The notes: a model not told the origin generated them from the sequence alone. DNA of 64,000 nt from Candidatus Aenigmatarchaeota archaeon (GCA_026397315.1 JAPLVC010000003.1:41258-105257); one strand, 5' to 3'. Counted from the first letter of the stretch, positions 31,480 through 40,731 are shown. A program made the numbers and translations.

Positions 31480-31953
31480 TTGGTTTTTGCTGCAGGTCTC
31501 TTCATCTCAATGCCCACGCAGTTCACCGGCCAGATGACGACTAATGTAAGCGAGAAAGCAGACGTTTCCGGCGGCGAGCAGTCAAACGAGCCTGAAATCA
31601 TTTTCACTACTTTCGACACCGAGCAATGCAAAAGCGACTTGGCCGTCTGCGAGAACTCCGTGGGCGAGCTGAAAGGCATAGTGCTTGACAAGTGCGAAAA
31701 ACCCCACCATGATTTCGAACTGGCCGCGTGGGACGTCGCCAGGTCGAACGTGTACCTCGAAGACGATTTCAACTGCGTGGATTTCAGCAACTTGCTTGTA
31801 AACCGGCTGAATGGCATGGGCTACAAGACGCGCATTGCACACGGCTTTTACAACGGCGAGCCGCACGCGTGGGTGGTCGCCGAAATACCGATAGAGGCGA
31901 CGAGCGGCAGGCTCATTACCCCGCAGCAATATGTCGAGTATGTTGAAAAATAA
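31480..31953 (+). CDS. Secreted transglutaminase-like protein, start uncertain
   Basis: 157 aa from a TTG. A hydrophobic segment (VLVFAAGLFISM) at the N-terminus is a signal or anchor that extends upstream of the TTG into codons 31441-31479, where no good start exists. The C-terminal half has Cys in DDFNCVDFSNLLVNRL and His in NGEPHAWVVAEI, the Cys-His spacing of transglutaminase-like folds; a third residue is not clear. The start or a frameshift near 31440 needs checking. Confidence 0.55.
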   Translation: MVFAAGLFISMPTQFTGQMTTNVSEKADVSGGEQSNEPEIIFTTFDTEQCKSDLAVCENSVGELKGIVLDKCEKPHHDFELAAWDVARSNVYLEDDFNCVDFSNLLVNRLNGMGYKTRIAHGFYNGEPHAWVVAEIPIEATSGRLITPQQYVEYVEK

Positions 31954-32002
31954 TGAAATCTTTTTATCGGCGGCGCGCAATAAGTATTATTCCGGTGTTT
32001 GC

Positions 32003-32641
32003 ATGTTCAGGCTTGTGATTTTCGACCTCGACGGGACGCTTTTCAGTTCGGAGAATGTGATACTCGAGAGCCTCAACAGGGCTTTCAATGAGATTAACCT
32101 CGGTCCATACGACTGGGAAAGCGACATAGTCAGGTTCTTCGGAAAGCCTTTCCGCATATGGGCCGAAACGCTGCTCAGGGAAGCGGGCAGATACACGCCC
32201 GGGCTTGCGGAAAGGATTACGCAGAAGGCATGGGACAACTACGCGCTTTTAGGGCCGTCAATGGTCAGGCTTAACCCGGGCGCGAAAGAAACCCTGGAAA
32301 AACTTAAAAGCAAAGGCGTGAAGCTTGCTGTGGCCAGCAATATGATGACAAGGCACGCGCATATACTCCTGCCCCATTTCGGCATCCAGAACTATTTCGA
32401 TAAGATATGCACCGCTGACAGCGTGAAGCGGCCGAAGCCATTCCCGGACCAGTTCGACTGCATAATGGAAAGCGTCAAAGCGGACAAGAAAGAAACACTC
32501 ATGGTCGGCGACACCGCTTCGGATGTGGACTTCGCGCGCAACTGCGGCATAAAGGTCGCGCTGCTGGACGCATCGTGGAACAGGTCGCTAGCACCGGATT
32601 ACAGGATAAAAAATCTAAGCAAAGTCTTGGAACTTAAATGA
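32003..32641 (+). CDS. HAD-superfamily hydrolase
   Basis: 212-aa phosphatase of the phosphoglycolate phosphatase-like HAD group. Motif I FDLDGTLFS (nucleophile Asp at residue 7), motif II VASNM, motif III lysine in VKRPKPFPDQ, motif IV GDTASDVDFA. A helical cap lies between motifs I and II. Start 32003 chosen so motif I is near the N-terminus, as usual. Substrate not predictable. Confidence 0.9.
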   Translation: MFRLVIFDLDGTLFSSENVILESLNRAFNEINLGPYDWESDIVRFFGKPFRIWAETLLREAGRYTPGLAERITQKAWDNYALLGPSMVRLNPGAKETLEKLKSKGVKLAVASNMMTRHAHILLPHFGIQNYFDKICTADSVKRPKPFPDQFDCIMESVKADKKETLMVGDTASDVDFARNCGIKVALLDASWNRSLAPDYRIKNLSKVLELK

Positions 32642-32686
32642 AAGTTCCAAGTTCCATATCCCTTTATAATGCATCGTGTTAAATAA

Positions 32687-32842
32687 ATGCAAGGTGATTT
32701 CATAGCGAAGAAATGCAACAATAACATAGGTGCTTACGGACAAATAAGCAGATGCAAACTTGACAATTGTCTGTGTTGCATATACCCGCAGGACAAATGC
32801 CCCCAGTTCGTAGAAAGGAAATTCCCCAAGTTCAAAGCCTGA
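32687..32842 (+). CDS. 51-aa cysteine-rich protein
   Basis: Six cysteines (KKCNNNIG, RCKLDNCLCCIY, DKCPQF), probably metal-binding. No Shine-Dalgarno, but a TTATAATG-type box about 25 bp upstream. No family recognised. Confidence 0.55.
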   Translation: MQGDFIAKKCNNNIGAYGQISRCKLDNCLCCIYPQDKCPQFVERKFPKFKA

Positions 32843-32852
32843 TTTTAACAGT

Positions 32853-32999
32853 TTAGTCTTTCTTGTTGAAGATGAAATAAGTCGCTATCCCTATCAGCGT
32901 CAGGACCGGCCCCAAAGGCGACTGAAAAAAGGCGAAAAGCACGGTGCCGGTTATAAGCACCGCGAGTATCAGAAGCGCGATAAATTTGTTTTTTATCAT
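32853..32999 (-). CDS. 48-aa membrane peptide
   Basis: Two short hydrophobic helices (FIALLILAVLITGTVLFAFF and VLTLIGIATYFIF) with a lysine-rich end. It starts 14 bp after the HtpX stop on the same strand and is probably co-transcribed with it. Confidence 0.5.
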   Translation of the reverse strand: MIKNKFIALLILAVLITGTVLFAFFQSPLGPVLTLIGIATYFIFNKKD

Positions 33000-33012
33000 T
33001 TCATCGACCGTC

Positions 33013-33957
33013 TCACTCGAGCGTCGAAAGGTGCTGCACTCTCTTGAGCATGTTGGGGTGGGTGCTGAGGATTTCCATGAGCTTGTCGCCTGTGCTGACC
33101 CGTACTTTGGAGTTCCTTATTTTGGCAAGTTCGTCCTTTTCTATGGAACCGCTCATGTCGCTGTCGAGCTCTTTGAGATTCTGGAAATCGCTTATGGCCC
33201 TGGACGGGTCGTTCACGAAGAAAGCCTTGAAGCCCTCCACATGTTTCAGCGAATCCTTGTTGGCCCTTGCGCTGCCGTAGACCAGCTTGTAAAGAGCCGA
33301 CGCCATCGAAGAAGGCTTGTTGCCCAGCTTCACGCTGCCCTTGTCCGCCCCGTATTCGCGTATCCTCGATGCGTAAAGGACCAGCAACTGCGTGACGAAA
33401 TAGAGTACGAAAGCGGCTATGCCTATCAGCACGGCGTTGCCCTTGTTCCTGCCGGATGAATATAAAGTGCCCCTGCTCACGAACCAGCATATCATCGGGA
33501 TGACGCTAAGAAGCGTTATGAACGCGACGTCACGGTTGTTTATGTGGGAAATCTCGTGGCCCAGGACTGCTCGCAGCTCGTCCTCTTTCATCAGGTTGAG
33601 TATGCCTCTCGTCACGCAGACGCGTCCGTCGCTCTTCCAGCGGCCGAAAGCGAAGGCGTTGGGCACTGCTATCTCCGAGATGCCTACGCGCGGCTTCTTG
33701 ATGCCGGCCTTTTCGGCCAGTTCGGCGACCATTTTGTGCAATTCAGGCGCGTCTTTCTCCGAAACGTAGTGCACGCCCATGGACCATTCGACTATCTTCG
33801 GCCCGATCATGTACTGTATGAAAATTATTCCTATCGCGACGACGCCGTAAAAGAAAAATCCCTCGATGCCCATGTATGCAGCCACGGCTGCTATCATGGC
33901 GTAAAGTATGCCGAAAAGTATAGTCGTGAGCAGGAACATCTTAAGCTGAAGCCACAT
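33013..33957 (-). CDS. htpX: HtpX-like M48 membrane metalloprotease with an EF-hand
   Basis: 314 aa from ATG 33957. Two N-terminal TM helices, catalytic HEISH in AVLGHEISHINNRD (~residue 132), then two further TMs and the third zinc ligand in REYGADKGSVKLGN. Near the C-terminus, just before the conserved STHPNMLKRVQHL, sits a canonical 12-residue EF-hand calcium loop (DSDMSGSIEKDE, residues ~265-276) not usual for HtpX. Protease for misfolded membrane proteins; calcium control is an inference. GGGTGATATC precedes the ATG. Confidence 0.88.
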   Translation of the reverse strand: MWLQLKMFLLTTILFGILYAMIAAVAAYMGIEGFFFYGVVAIGIIFIQYMIGPKIVEWSMGVHYVSEKDAPELHKMVAELAEKAGIKKPRVGISEIAVPNAFAFGRWKSDGRVCVTRGILNLMKEDELRAVLGHEISHINNRDVAFITLLSVIPMICWFVSRGTLYSSGRNKGNAVLIGIAAFVLYFVTQLLVLYASRIREYGADKGSVKLGNKPSSMASALYKLVYGSARANKDSLKHVEGFKAFFVNDPSRAISDFQNLKELDSDMSGSIEKDELAKIRNSKVRVSTGDKLMEILSTHPNMLKRVQHLSTLE

Positions 33958-34045
33958 GATATCACCGGGTAAATTATATAAGAGCGCCTGCTTTAAAAGA
34001 TTTCGCATTTTTTAGGATGGCCGGCCAAGATTTAATCAGGTGCGC

Positions 34046-34423
34046 ATGGGGCAGATGGGCTACTACAAGATGCTGGCGGTCATTTTCGTAATCCTCGTCT
34101 TCTCCGTCGCCGTGCAGGGCCAGCAGCTTTTTGCCGACACGTTCTTCGCGCTCGCTTATGCCGTCATGGCTTTCGCTCTGTTCATAGGCACGAAATGGAA
34201 AAGCACGTCGCGCACGGCGATAGCGATCGGCCTGCTGCTCATCTTCTCGGTCGGCTTCCTCTCGACGAACGTGCTGATAGACTTCTTCAGCAAGCCCGTG
34301 ACCCCAAACGTCTTCTTCAAGCTGGCGATTGTCGTCTCGCTTGACGCGAGCGCCCTCTTCTTCCTGAACTACGGCAGGCAGATGAGGAAGGAAGAGCGAA
34401 TTCCGGAGACCGTCGAGTTTTGA
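34046..34423 (+). CDS. 125-aa four-helix membrane protein
   Basis: Four TM segments (MLAVIFVILVFSVAV, FFALAYAVMAFALFIG, IAIGLLLIFSVGFLS, FFKLAIVVSLDASALFFL) and a charged C-terminus. No family recognised. Divergent from htpX and followed by a zinc-ribbon membrane protein. Confidence 0.6.
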   Translation: MGQMGYYKMLAVIFVILVFSVAVQGQQLFADTFFALAYAVMAFALFIGTKWKSTSRTAIAIGLLLIFSVGFLSTNVLIDFFSKPVTPNVFFKLAIVVSLDASALFFLNYGRQMRKEERIPETVEF

Positions 34424-34473
34424 GGCTCGGCTCGGCATGCAAAACTTATATTGGGGTAAATTATATTGTAAAT

Positions 34474-35220
34474 ATGGAAGCTTCCGGAGAACCGCAAAAT
34501 CCAGCAGTCCCTCAGGTCCAGCCTCAGCAGGCACCTGCGGGCCAGACGGGCGCGTATCCGGAGCAGGCTTCCGGCGGCGTTCTTTTCGTCCTCAAATGCA
34601 TATGGCTCTTCATACTCGGCGCCATTCTCGCGGTCGTGGGACTCATCACTCTTCTTACAAGACCCGACATGGGCACCAACCCCTTCATCATAATGCTCAT
34701 GGGACTAATGTTCACGGCCATCGGCTCGATATACGGAAAACGAAAGCTGGCTGGCCAGGCAGCGGTCGCGGATTACGTGGTCGACCCTGCCCAGATGCTG
34801 CAGATCAGGCCGGTGGACACGCCACCGCAACCACAGCAACAGCAGCAGATGCAGCCGTTCCCTACATATCCCGCTTACCCATCATATCCTCAGTCCGTCC
34901 AGCAGAGGCCGGCTGAAACGCCAAGAATCCAGCAGCCAGCGCAACCATCGACACAGTTGGCGCAGGCGGAACAGCCTTCCGGAATAAAGAGGATATTCGT
35001 ATGCCCGAAGTGCGGTGCCGAGAACGAGATGGATGACAAGTTCTGCTACAAGTGCGGTTTCAAGTTCACCAAGCCGAAAAAGAAACCCGCCAAGAAAGCG
35101 GCGAAGACGAAAACAGAAAAGGAAAAGCCCATATTAAAGTCAAAGCCCGCCGCAAAGCCAAAGCCAGCACCGAAAAAAGCACTCGTCGCCAAAAAGAAAA
35201 TACCTAAAGAAACCGTTTAA
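34474..35220 (+). CDS. 248-aa zinc-ribbon membrane protein
   Basis: Layout: P/Q-rich N-terminus, two TM helices (IWLFILGAILAVVGLITLL and IIMLMGLMFTAIGSI, residues ~38-85), a P/Q-rich linker, a zinc ribbon (FVCPKCGAENEMDDKFCYKC, residues ~179-198) and a lysine/alanine/proline tail of ~45 residues resembling histone H1-type tails. The tail could bind nucleic acid near the membrane. Function unknown. Confidence 0.65.
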   Translation: MEASGEPQNPAVPQVQPQQAPAGQTGAYPEQASGGVLFVLKCIWLFILGAILAVVGLITLLTRPDMGTNPFIIMLMGLMFTAIGSIYGKRKLAGQAAVADYVVDPAQMLQIRPVDTPPQPQQQQQMQPFPTYPAYPSYPQSVQQRPAETPRIQQPAQPSTQLAQAEQPSGIKRIFVCPKCGAENEMDDKFCYKCGFKFTKPKKKPAKKAAKTKTEKEKPILKSKPAAKPKPAPKKALVAKKKIPKETV

Positions 35221-35228
35221 TTCTGCAT

Positions 35229-36764
35229 TCAGATGATTCTCCACCTGACGCCGCCTTCCTTGTCCTCCAGCGTTATGCCTGCGTCTTTCAGGTCCGCGCG
35301 TATCTTGTCTGACAAGGCGTATTCTTTCTTCTTGCGCAGCGTTTCCCTCACGTCGATGAAAACCGCCATCAGTTTTGCGAAGTTCTCCGGGTCGTATTCC
35401 TTGCCTTTCAGATGCGTTATGTCCTTGTCCAGCCTTTTAGCTGTCTCGGCATCCTTCGTCTTTAGCGTCTCGTGAACTTCCACCAAAAGGTTCAGCGCCT
35501 TCTCCACCAGCTCTTTCGACGGACCAGCGTCCTTCTTCAGCACGCCCAGAACCTTGTCGAAGCGCTGCATGGCATGGATGCATTTTTCAGCGCCTGCCTT
35601 GCCGATTTTTCCCGCGTCAATGAGCTTGTTTATCTCTTTCATGAAGTCGAATAATGCTGCGAGAGCGGTGTTTATGTCAAGATCGTCGTCCATCGCTTCT
35701 GTGAAAGCCTTCTCGGCCTCATGGACGAGCTTGTCCACATCATGTTGCGGCTTCTCGCCTTTCGCTTCCCTGAGAAGGTCGATAAAATTATCGATTCTCT
35801 CGACTGTCTGCTTCGCCGCCCATAAAGATTCGTCAGTCACGTTGAGCTTTGAGCGGTAATGCGTCGATAGCAGGACATATCTTATGGCGCGCGGGTCATG
35901 TCCGCGCGCTAGTAACTCTTTGAGCGTGAGGTAGTTGCCCAGCGACTTCGACATCTTCTGCCCCTCGACCATGACGTGGTCGTTGTGCAGCCAGTAGCGC
36001 ACGAACTGTTTGCCATACGCCGCCTCGGACTGCGCGATCTCGTTTTCATGATGAGGGAACATCAGGTCGACGCCGCCCGTGTGGATGTCGAATGTCCTTC
36101 CGAGATATTTCGACGACATCACGGAGCACTCGATGTGCCATCCCGGCCGGCCTTTACCTATCTCCGTATCCCAGAAAACGTCGCCATCCTCCGGCGACCA
36201 CGCCTTCCATAAAGCGAAGTCCCTTGCCTCGTCTTTAGCGTATTCGTCCTGGCAGACGCGCGCGCCGGACTTGAGGGCGGACACGTCGAGCTTCGAGAGC
36301 TTCCCGTAGTCCGGGAATTTCCTTATGTTGAAATAAACAGAACCATCGGAACCCTTGTATGCGACGCCCTTGTCAAGCAGAATCTTTACCAGTTCGACCA
36401 TTTCATTGATATGCTCCGTCGCCCTCGGGTAATGTTCCACCCTTTCCGCATTCATCGTCTCCAGACTCTCGAAGAATACTTTCGCGTATTTCTCCGTGAA
36501 TTCGGCCAGCGTCATGCCCTCTTTCTTCGAGTTGCGGATGGTCTTGTCGTCGACGTCCGTGAGGTTCATGACGTGCGTAAGCTTGAAGCCACGGTATTTG
36601 AGGTAACGCCTTAGCAGGTCGTCGAAGACAAACGCCCTCAGGTTGCCGATGTGCGGGTAGTCGTATACCGTCGGGCCGCACGAATACATCCTGACCTCGC
36701 CCGCGTGCAGCGGCACGAATTCGTCCTTCGAGCGCGTCAGCGTATTGTAGAATTTCAGGACCAT
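35229..36764 (-). CDS. cysS: Cysteinyl-tRNA synthetase
   Basis: 511-aa class I synthetase charging tRNA-Cys. Rossmann motif PHIGNL (in place of HIGH) inside GPTVYDYPHIGNLRAF, the zinc site in GWHIECSVMSSKYL, and MSKSLGNY (KMSKS). C-terminal DALR-like helical domain intact (anticodon-recognition region). Length normal. Presence means this archaeon does not need the SepRS/SepCysS route. Confidence 0.96.
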   Translation of the reverse strand: MVLKFYNTLTRSKDEFVPLHAGEVRMYSCGPTVYDYPHIGNLRAFVFDDLLRRYLKYRGFKLTHVMNLTDVDDKTIRNSKKEGMTLAEFTEKYAKVFFESLETMNAERVEHYPRATEHINEMVELVKILLDKGVAYKGSDGSVYFNIRKFPDYGKLSKLDVSALKSGARVCQDEYAKDEARDFALWKAWSPEDGDVFWDTEIGKGRPGWHIECSVMSSKYLGRTFDIHTGGVDLMFPHHENEIAQSEAAYGKQFVRYWLHNDHVMVEGQKMSKSLGNYLTLKELLARGHDPRAIRYVLLSTHYRSKLNVTDESLWAAKQTVERIDNFIDLLREAKGEKPQHDVDKLVHEAEKAFTEAMDDDLDINTALAALFDFMKEINKLIDAGKIGKAGAEKCIHAMQRFDKVLGVLKKDAGPSKELVEKALNLLVEVHETLKTKDAETAKRLDKDITHLKGKEYDPENFAKLMAVFIDVRETLRKKKEYALSDKIRADLKDAGITLEDKEGGVRWRII

Positions 36765-36813
36765 AAAGCCACTTATAATAGATTGTCTTTTGTGCCTTTA
36801 AAAACAGGGCTGT

Positions 36814-37545
36814 TTATTCAGCAATTATTGTATTGCCATTATCGTTTTCGTCATCGTAGCCAAGAGAAATTGACAACACACCTTTATTTTCAGTTATTGA
36901 CGTGATTGAGTCCAATTCTTGCGGTTTTATCTGTTTTTCTTTCAGCAGTGCGTTCAGAAGTCTTTCTTCGAAGAATATTCCTTCCCCCCTTTTAACGAGT
37001 TTCATTGCAGTGCTACCTTCTTTCAGTGCTTGTTCCAAATTGGAGAAGAGCTTCTTTATTTGCGGGTTTAATATGTAGTCCCAGAAGAATATGCCGCCTT
37101 CCCTTATTCCTGTTTCAACCGAATCCGATAGATGCACGCCATTGTCCATTGGCCTGTTTTCCCTGTTGACCCGTTCTATCGAATCACCGGTCACTTCATA
37201 CACAAAACTCCTGAAACTGCCGGGTTTTGCCTTAATCGGGTCTTTGTATCCTATCACGTCGTCTCTCATGTGCTCAATCCATTTTGCAGGGTTTTTATGG
37301 TCTTCTCCCGCTTCAAAAACATTTGTCACAAGCCTCTTGCCGGAATAGAGATTCCACAGGGAATCGAAGAACGGCCTATCTTTGTGTACGGCATAAAGCT
37401 CTTTCATGAGTTCATCTGGGCTTGCATCCCATGTTCTTGTCGATATTATGCGCCCTTCCTGCCTCAGCAGGTCAAGAAGTTTTTTTTCGATGTACTCATG
37501 GCTTGCCGTTAACGGCTTGTAAAGCATCAATAACCTGGGTTCCAT
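36814..37545 (-). CDS. Nucleoside diphosphate kinase-like protein with C-terminal extension
   Basis: 243 aa. Residues ~5-150 follow the NDK pattern: LYKPLT (K10, as VKPD in NDK), AVHKDRPFFDSLWNLYSGKR, AKPGSFRSF (R112) and NGVHLSDSVETGIREGG with the phosphorylated His (H138). NDK equalises NTP pools. It has an insert around residues 80-130 and about 90 extra C-terminal residues, unlike compact 150-aa NDKs. The usual archaeal ndk position after eL24 is empty in this window, so this could be the cell's NDK. Confidence 0.7.
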   Translation of the reverse strand: MEPRLLMLYKPLTASHEYIEKKLLDLLRQEGRIISTRTWDASPDELMKELYAVHKDRPFFDSLWNLYSGKRLVTNVFEAGEDHKNPAKWIEHMRDDVIGYKDPIKAKPGSFRSFVYEVTGDSIERVNRENRPMDNGVHLSDSVETGIREGGIFFWDYILNPQIKKLFSNLEQALKEGSTAMKLVKRGEGIFFEERLLNALLKEKQIKPQELDSITSITENKGVLSISLGYDDENDNGNTIIAE

Positions 37546-37620
37546 TTTTAGTATTCGTGGTTAGTTTTAAATTCATTGCCTTTTCCAAACATTTTTAACC
37601 CCGCGGACGAAAACGATAGC

Positions 37621-38808
37621 ATGGAGCTGTGGGTGAACAAGTACAAGCCGAAAACGGCGAAAGAAATTCTCAGCCAGGGCAGCGCGCTCAGCGCGACTGA
37701 AGCATGGCTTTCCTCATGGAAGCCGGGCAAGGCGCTGCTCATCGCGGGGCCGCCGGGCACGGGCAAGACTCTGATAGCCGAGACGGTCGCTAACGAACGA
37801 GGATGGATGCTCATGCAGGTCAACGCGAGCGACGAGCGCAACTCGGAAGCGGTAGAGAAGACGCTGACAGAAGTTTCGAGAAACCAGCCTCTCTTCCATA
37901 GTGGCAAGATAATTCTCATAGACGAGGTCGACAGCCTCTCTTCCGGCGACCGCGGCGGCATACAGGCGATAGTCAGGATAGTAAAGGCATCGCGCTTCCC
38001 GATTATAGTCACGGCCAACGACCCTTACATCCACAAGCTGCAGCCCCTGCGCTCTTATGCGAAAATAGTCAAGCTTTCCAAGGTCGACGTGCGTTCCGTC
38101 GAGAAGCGCCTCCGCGAGATATGCGAGGCCGAGAGAGTCGAAGTCAGCGGCGACGTGCTGAAGAACCTGGCGCGCTGGTCATCCGGCGATTTGCGTTCTG
38201 CGATAAACGACCTGCAGATGATGTGCGAGGGCCGCAAGGAGATAAGCGAGCGCGACTTCGAGGCCCTGGGCTTTCGCGAACGCGAGTCCAACGTCTTCTC
38301 CGTCCTGCCCATCGTGTTCCGCTGCAAGAACATCACTGCCGCGAAGAACGCCATAAACACGTGCGACAAGGATGCCGACGACCTGTTCTGGTGGATAGAG
38401 AACAATATCCCGTTCGAGTTCACGGACGCTGAATCGCTGGCTAATGCGCTTGACATGCTTTCAAAAGCCGACATTTTCAGGCAAATAGTCCACCGCCAGC
38501 AGAACTGGAGGTTCAAGGCGCACATGGTCGACATGCTCGCGGGCATATCGCTCGCGGGCGAAGGGACGCACCAGTACGTACAATACAAGCCGCCTGAGAA
38601 ATTCGCGCTGCTGGCGCAGCTGAGGTTCAGGAACGCGGAGATGGGCAAGATTTACGAGAAACTGTCGGCGTACACGCACAGCCCGCAGAGGATCGTCAGG
38701 AACGAATACCTGCCATTCATTAAAATCATACTTTCTTCAAAAAAGACGCATGACAGCTCCGGCATAGAATTCACAGAGGAGGAAGCGAAGGCGCTTGTTT
38801 CTGGATAA
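37621..38808 (+). CDS. rfcL: Replication factor C large subunit
   Basis: 395-aa clamp-loader large subunit that opens the PCNA ring with RfcS. RFC boxes: LWVNKYKPKT, Walker A GPPGTGKT, Walker B ILIDEVDSL, and the GDLRSAINDLQ sensor-2 motif. C-terminal collar domain follows. The PIP-type PCNA motif often found at the archaeal C-terminus is not evident (ends FTEEEAKALVSG). Confidence 0.95.
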   Translation: MELWVNKYKPKTAKEILSQGSALSATEAWLSSWKPGKALLIAGPPGTGKTLIAETVANERGWMLMQVNASDERNSEAVEKTLTEVSRNQPLFHSGKIILIDEVDSLSSGDRGGIQAIVRIVKASRFPIIVTANDPYIHKLQPLRSYAKIVKLSKVDVRSVEKRLREICEAERVEVSGDVLKNLARWSSGDLRSAINDLQMMCEGRKEISERDFEALGFRERESNVFSVLPIVFRCKNITAAKNAINTCDKDADDLFWWIENNIPFEFTDAESLANALDMLSKADIFRQIVHRQQNWRFKAHMVDMLAGISLAGEGTHQYVQYKPPEKFALLAQLRFRNAEMGKIYEKLSAYTHSPQRIVRNEYLPFIKIILSSKKTHDSSGIEFTEEEAKALVSG

Positions 38809-38845
38809 CGAACGGTTTTTATTTTTTATTGCGATAATCAATAAA

Positions 38846-39280
38846 ATGAAAAAGCCATTTCACAGTTGGCATGAATTGGGCGATTATTTTTCAGCTGTCC
38901 GTTTCGGAAAATATACGGTTTGCCTTAACGATGAAAGTTGCAGAGCAATAACGACCACCTATCGCGACAAGGGGCCCAGAATAGAATTTTACGGAAATCC
39001 CATGAACGGTTTTCCGTTGGGATTCTGTTTTCCTGAATTTAGAGAAAATGCCGAAGAAACCGAAGTGGCGGTGAAGTCGCCGCTCTCCGGCCTGAGAATC
39101 AGCGACATTGGATCGGACTGGGCGGATTTCACCGAAGGCCCCGTGCCAATGGAAGGCCGTAAATTTCATTTAAAAAGCGGTGACATAAAGCGGATAACAA
39201 AAGAGCCGGGTTTTCTGCGCAGAATTTTTGGCGCAGCCGAAAAAGAAATTTATGTTGCGGACAACGAACAAATTATTTAA
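38846..39280 (+). CDS. Unrecognised 144-aa protein
   Basis: Soluble beta-rich protein with several cysteine and tryptophan residues (HSWHELGDYFSAVRF at the start). No known motif. It follows rfcL; TATA-like TTTTTATT about 27 bp upstream of the ATG. Tail overlaps the convergent nuclease gene by 8 bp. Confidence 0.6.
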   Translation: MKKPFHSWHELGDYFSAVRFGKYTVCLNDESCRAITTTYRDKGPRIEFYGNPMNGFPLGFCFPEFRENAEETEVAVKSPLSGLRISDIGSDWADFTEGPVPMEGRKFHLKSGDIKRITKEPGFLRRIFGAAEKEIYVADNEQII

Positions 39281-40223
39281 GGTAAACGCTGCCGAAATTG
39301 CCCAGGAAGATGTAATCGTCGTCCGTCTCGGCCTTGTTGATGTATGTTATCATTTCAGTTATCTTTGAATCGATGTCGTCCGCCATGTAGACGGCCAGTG
39401 CTTCAGGGATTGCCGGCTGCTTTGGCGAGCCGTATTCCAGCTTGCCGTGGTGGCTGAGAAGCATGTGCTTAACTTTCATCTTGAGCTCTTCAGGCGTATT
39501 GAGCTGGTCCATCTTCTTCGAGACGTCTTCGAAGGTCATGGCCAGGTGCCCGAGAAGCATGCCCTCGTTAGAAGGCTTTATGTGCGTCGTGACTTCCAGC
39601 TCTCGCATCTTGCCTATGTCGTGGAGTATCGCTCCGGTGAGCATGAGGTCCCTGTCGAGCTGGGGATGTATTTTGCTCAGGAAGTCGCATATTTTCGCGA
39701 CGTTGAGAGTATGCTCCAGAAGCCCGCCCAGCCATCCGTGGTGCTTGTACATCGCGGCCGGATGCTTCACGAATTTCTCAGAGAACGCCTTGTCCCTTAT
39801 GAACGCCTCTACTATATCCTTAAGGTGGCGGTTGCCTATCGAATCCGACAGTCTCGTCAGCTCGGCATACATTTCTTTCGTGTCTTTTTCGCTCTCTGGA
39901 ACGAACGCAGCCTTGTCGTATTCGTTTTCCTTGAGCGCTGCTATCTTGCCGACCGGCGGGTTGACGTTAACAGCGATCTTGCCGTTATACATGGTGGTTT
40001 CGCCTGAGACGTAAACTACTCCGTCTCTTTTTATGGCGTTGTATATGCGTTCGACTTCGTCCTTGCTGTCGGAGCCCCAGTAACTGACCGGCACTTCGCC
40101 TGACGCATCGCCGACACGGATGTGGAACATGTAACCCTTGGCGTATTTCTGGACCGGCTTCTTGAATTTTACGACGTATTTTCCATCGAATGCCTCGTAA
40201 GCCACGAGGTTTTTCACAAGCAT
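39273..40223 (-). CDS. OB-fold plus HD-domain 3'-5' exoribonuclease-like protein
   Basis: 316 aa, same domain order as YhaM-type exoribonucleases: N-terminal OB fold (residues ~1-95, GYMFHIRVGDASGEVPVSYW) then HD domain (~140-310) with LLEHTLNVAK, TGAILHDIGK and HMLLSHHGKLEYGS as metal ligands. Likely degrades RNA or nucleotides. Start MLVKNL at 40223 begins the OB fold; upstream codons look untranslated. Confidence 0.85.
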   Translation of the reverse strand: MLVKNLVAYEAFDGKYVVKFKKPVQKYAKGYMFHIRVGDASGEVPVSYWGSDSKDEVERIYNAIKRDGVVYVSGETTMYNGKIAVNVNPPVGKIAALKENEYDKAAFVPESEKDTKEMYAELTRLSDSIGNRHLKDIVEAFIRDKAFSEKFVKHPAAMYKHHGWLGGLLEHTLNVAKICDFLSKIHPQLDRDLMLTGAILHDIGKMRELEVTTHIKPSNEGMLLGHLAMTFEDVSKKMDQLNTPEELKMKVKHMLLSHHGKLEYGSPKQPAIPEALAVYMADDIDSKITEMITYINKAETDDDYIFLGNFGSVYLK

Positions 40224-40272
40224 GGTTAAGATAGGGATGTACGATTTAAAAATATCATGCAGATTGGATAAT

Positions 40273-40731
40273 CTAATATGTTGTAGACAATCCATACAGC
40301 CTGTGTTTAATTGCGGGAACATTACCATTTTCAGTGCCAATTAAGAAAAAACCTAGTCTTTGACAAATTTTTTCTGAGATAGAACCAGCTTCCACGTGCG
40401 CGTCAATTTCTTTAATACCAACATTTTTTCTAGCGAAATCTATTGCATGTGAAACTAGAATCTCACCTATTTTCCTCTTTCTGAATTCTGGGTGAACTAA
40501 AGCGGCAATCATATATTTACCATCATCACGCTCTTTTAGCGAAGAATAGCCTACCATTCCTGTATCAGCAGATAATCTGGCGTAAAACTTAAACTCAGCC
40601 CCGCCATCAAGAAGAAGAGGTGTATCGGGATCAATTTTATAACAATCTTTCCAAAAATTTATCAGCTCTTCGTCTGAGGAAGCGTTCGGGGATACGTTTT
40701 CAATAACCAAATCTGCATATCCCACGTACAT
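40273..40731 (-). CDS. GNAT-family acetyltransferase
   Basis: 152 aa. Acetyl-CoA-binding motif A: ALVHPEFRKRKIGEILVSHA (RxxxIG in place of RGxGIG), with a preceding beta-strand VGYSSLKERDDGKYM and a C-terminal SISEKICQRLGF. Substrate unknown. AGGAAG lies just upstream of ATG 40731. Confidence 0.8.
   Translation of the reverse strand: MYVGYADLVIENVSPNASSDEELINFWKDCYKIDPDTPLLLDGGAEFKFYARLSADTGMVGYSSLKERDDGKYMIAALVHPEFRKRKIGEILVSHAIDFARKNVGIKEIDAHVEAGSISEKICQRLGFFLIGTENGNVPAIKHRLYGLSTTY

Noticed and set aside
32687..32842. Rubredoxin identity for the 51-aa Cys-rich protein
   Set aside because: Cysteine spacing does not match the CxxC-CxxC rubredoxin arrangement.
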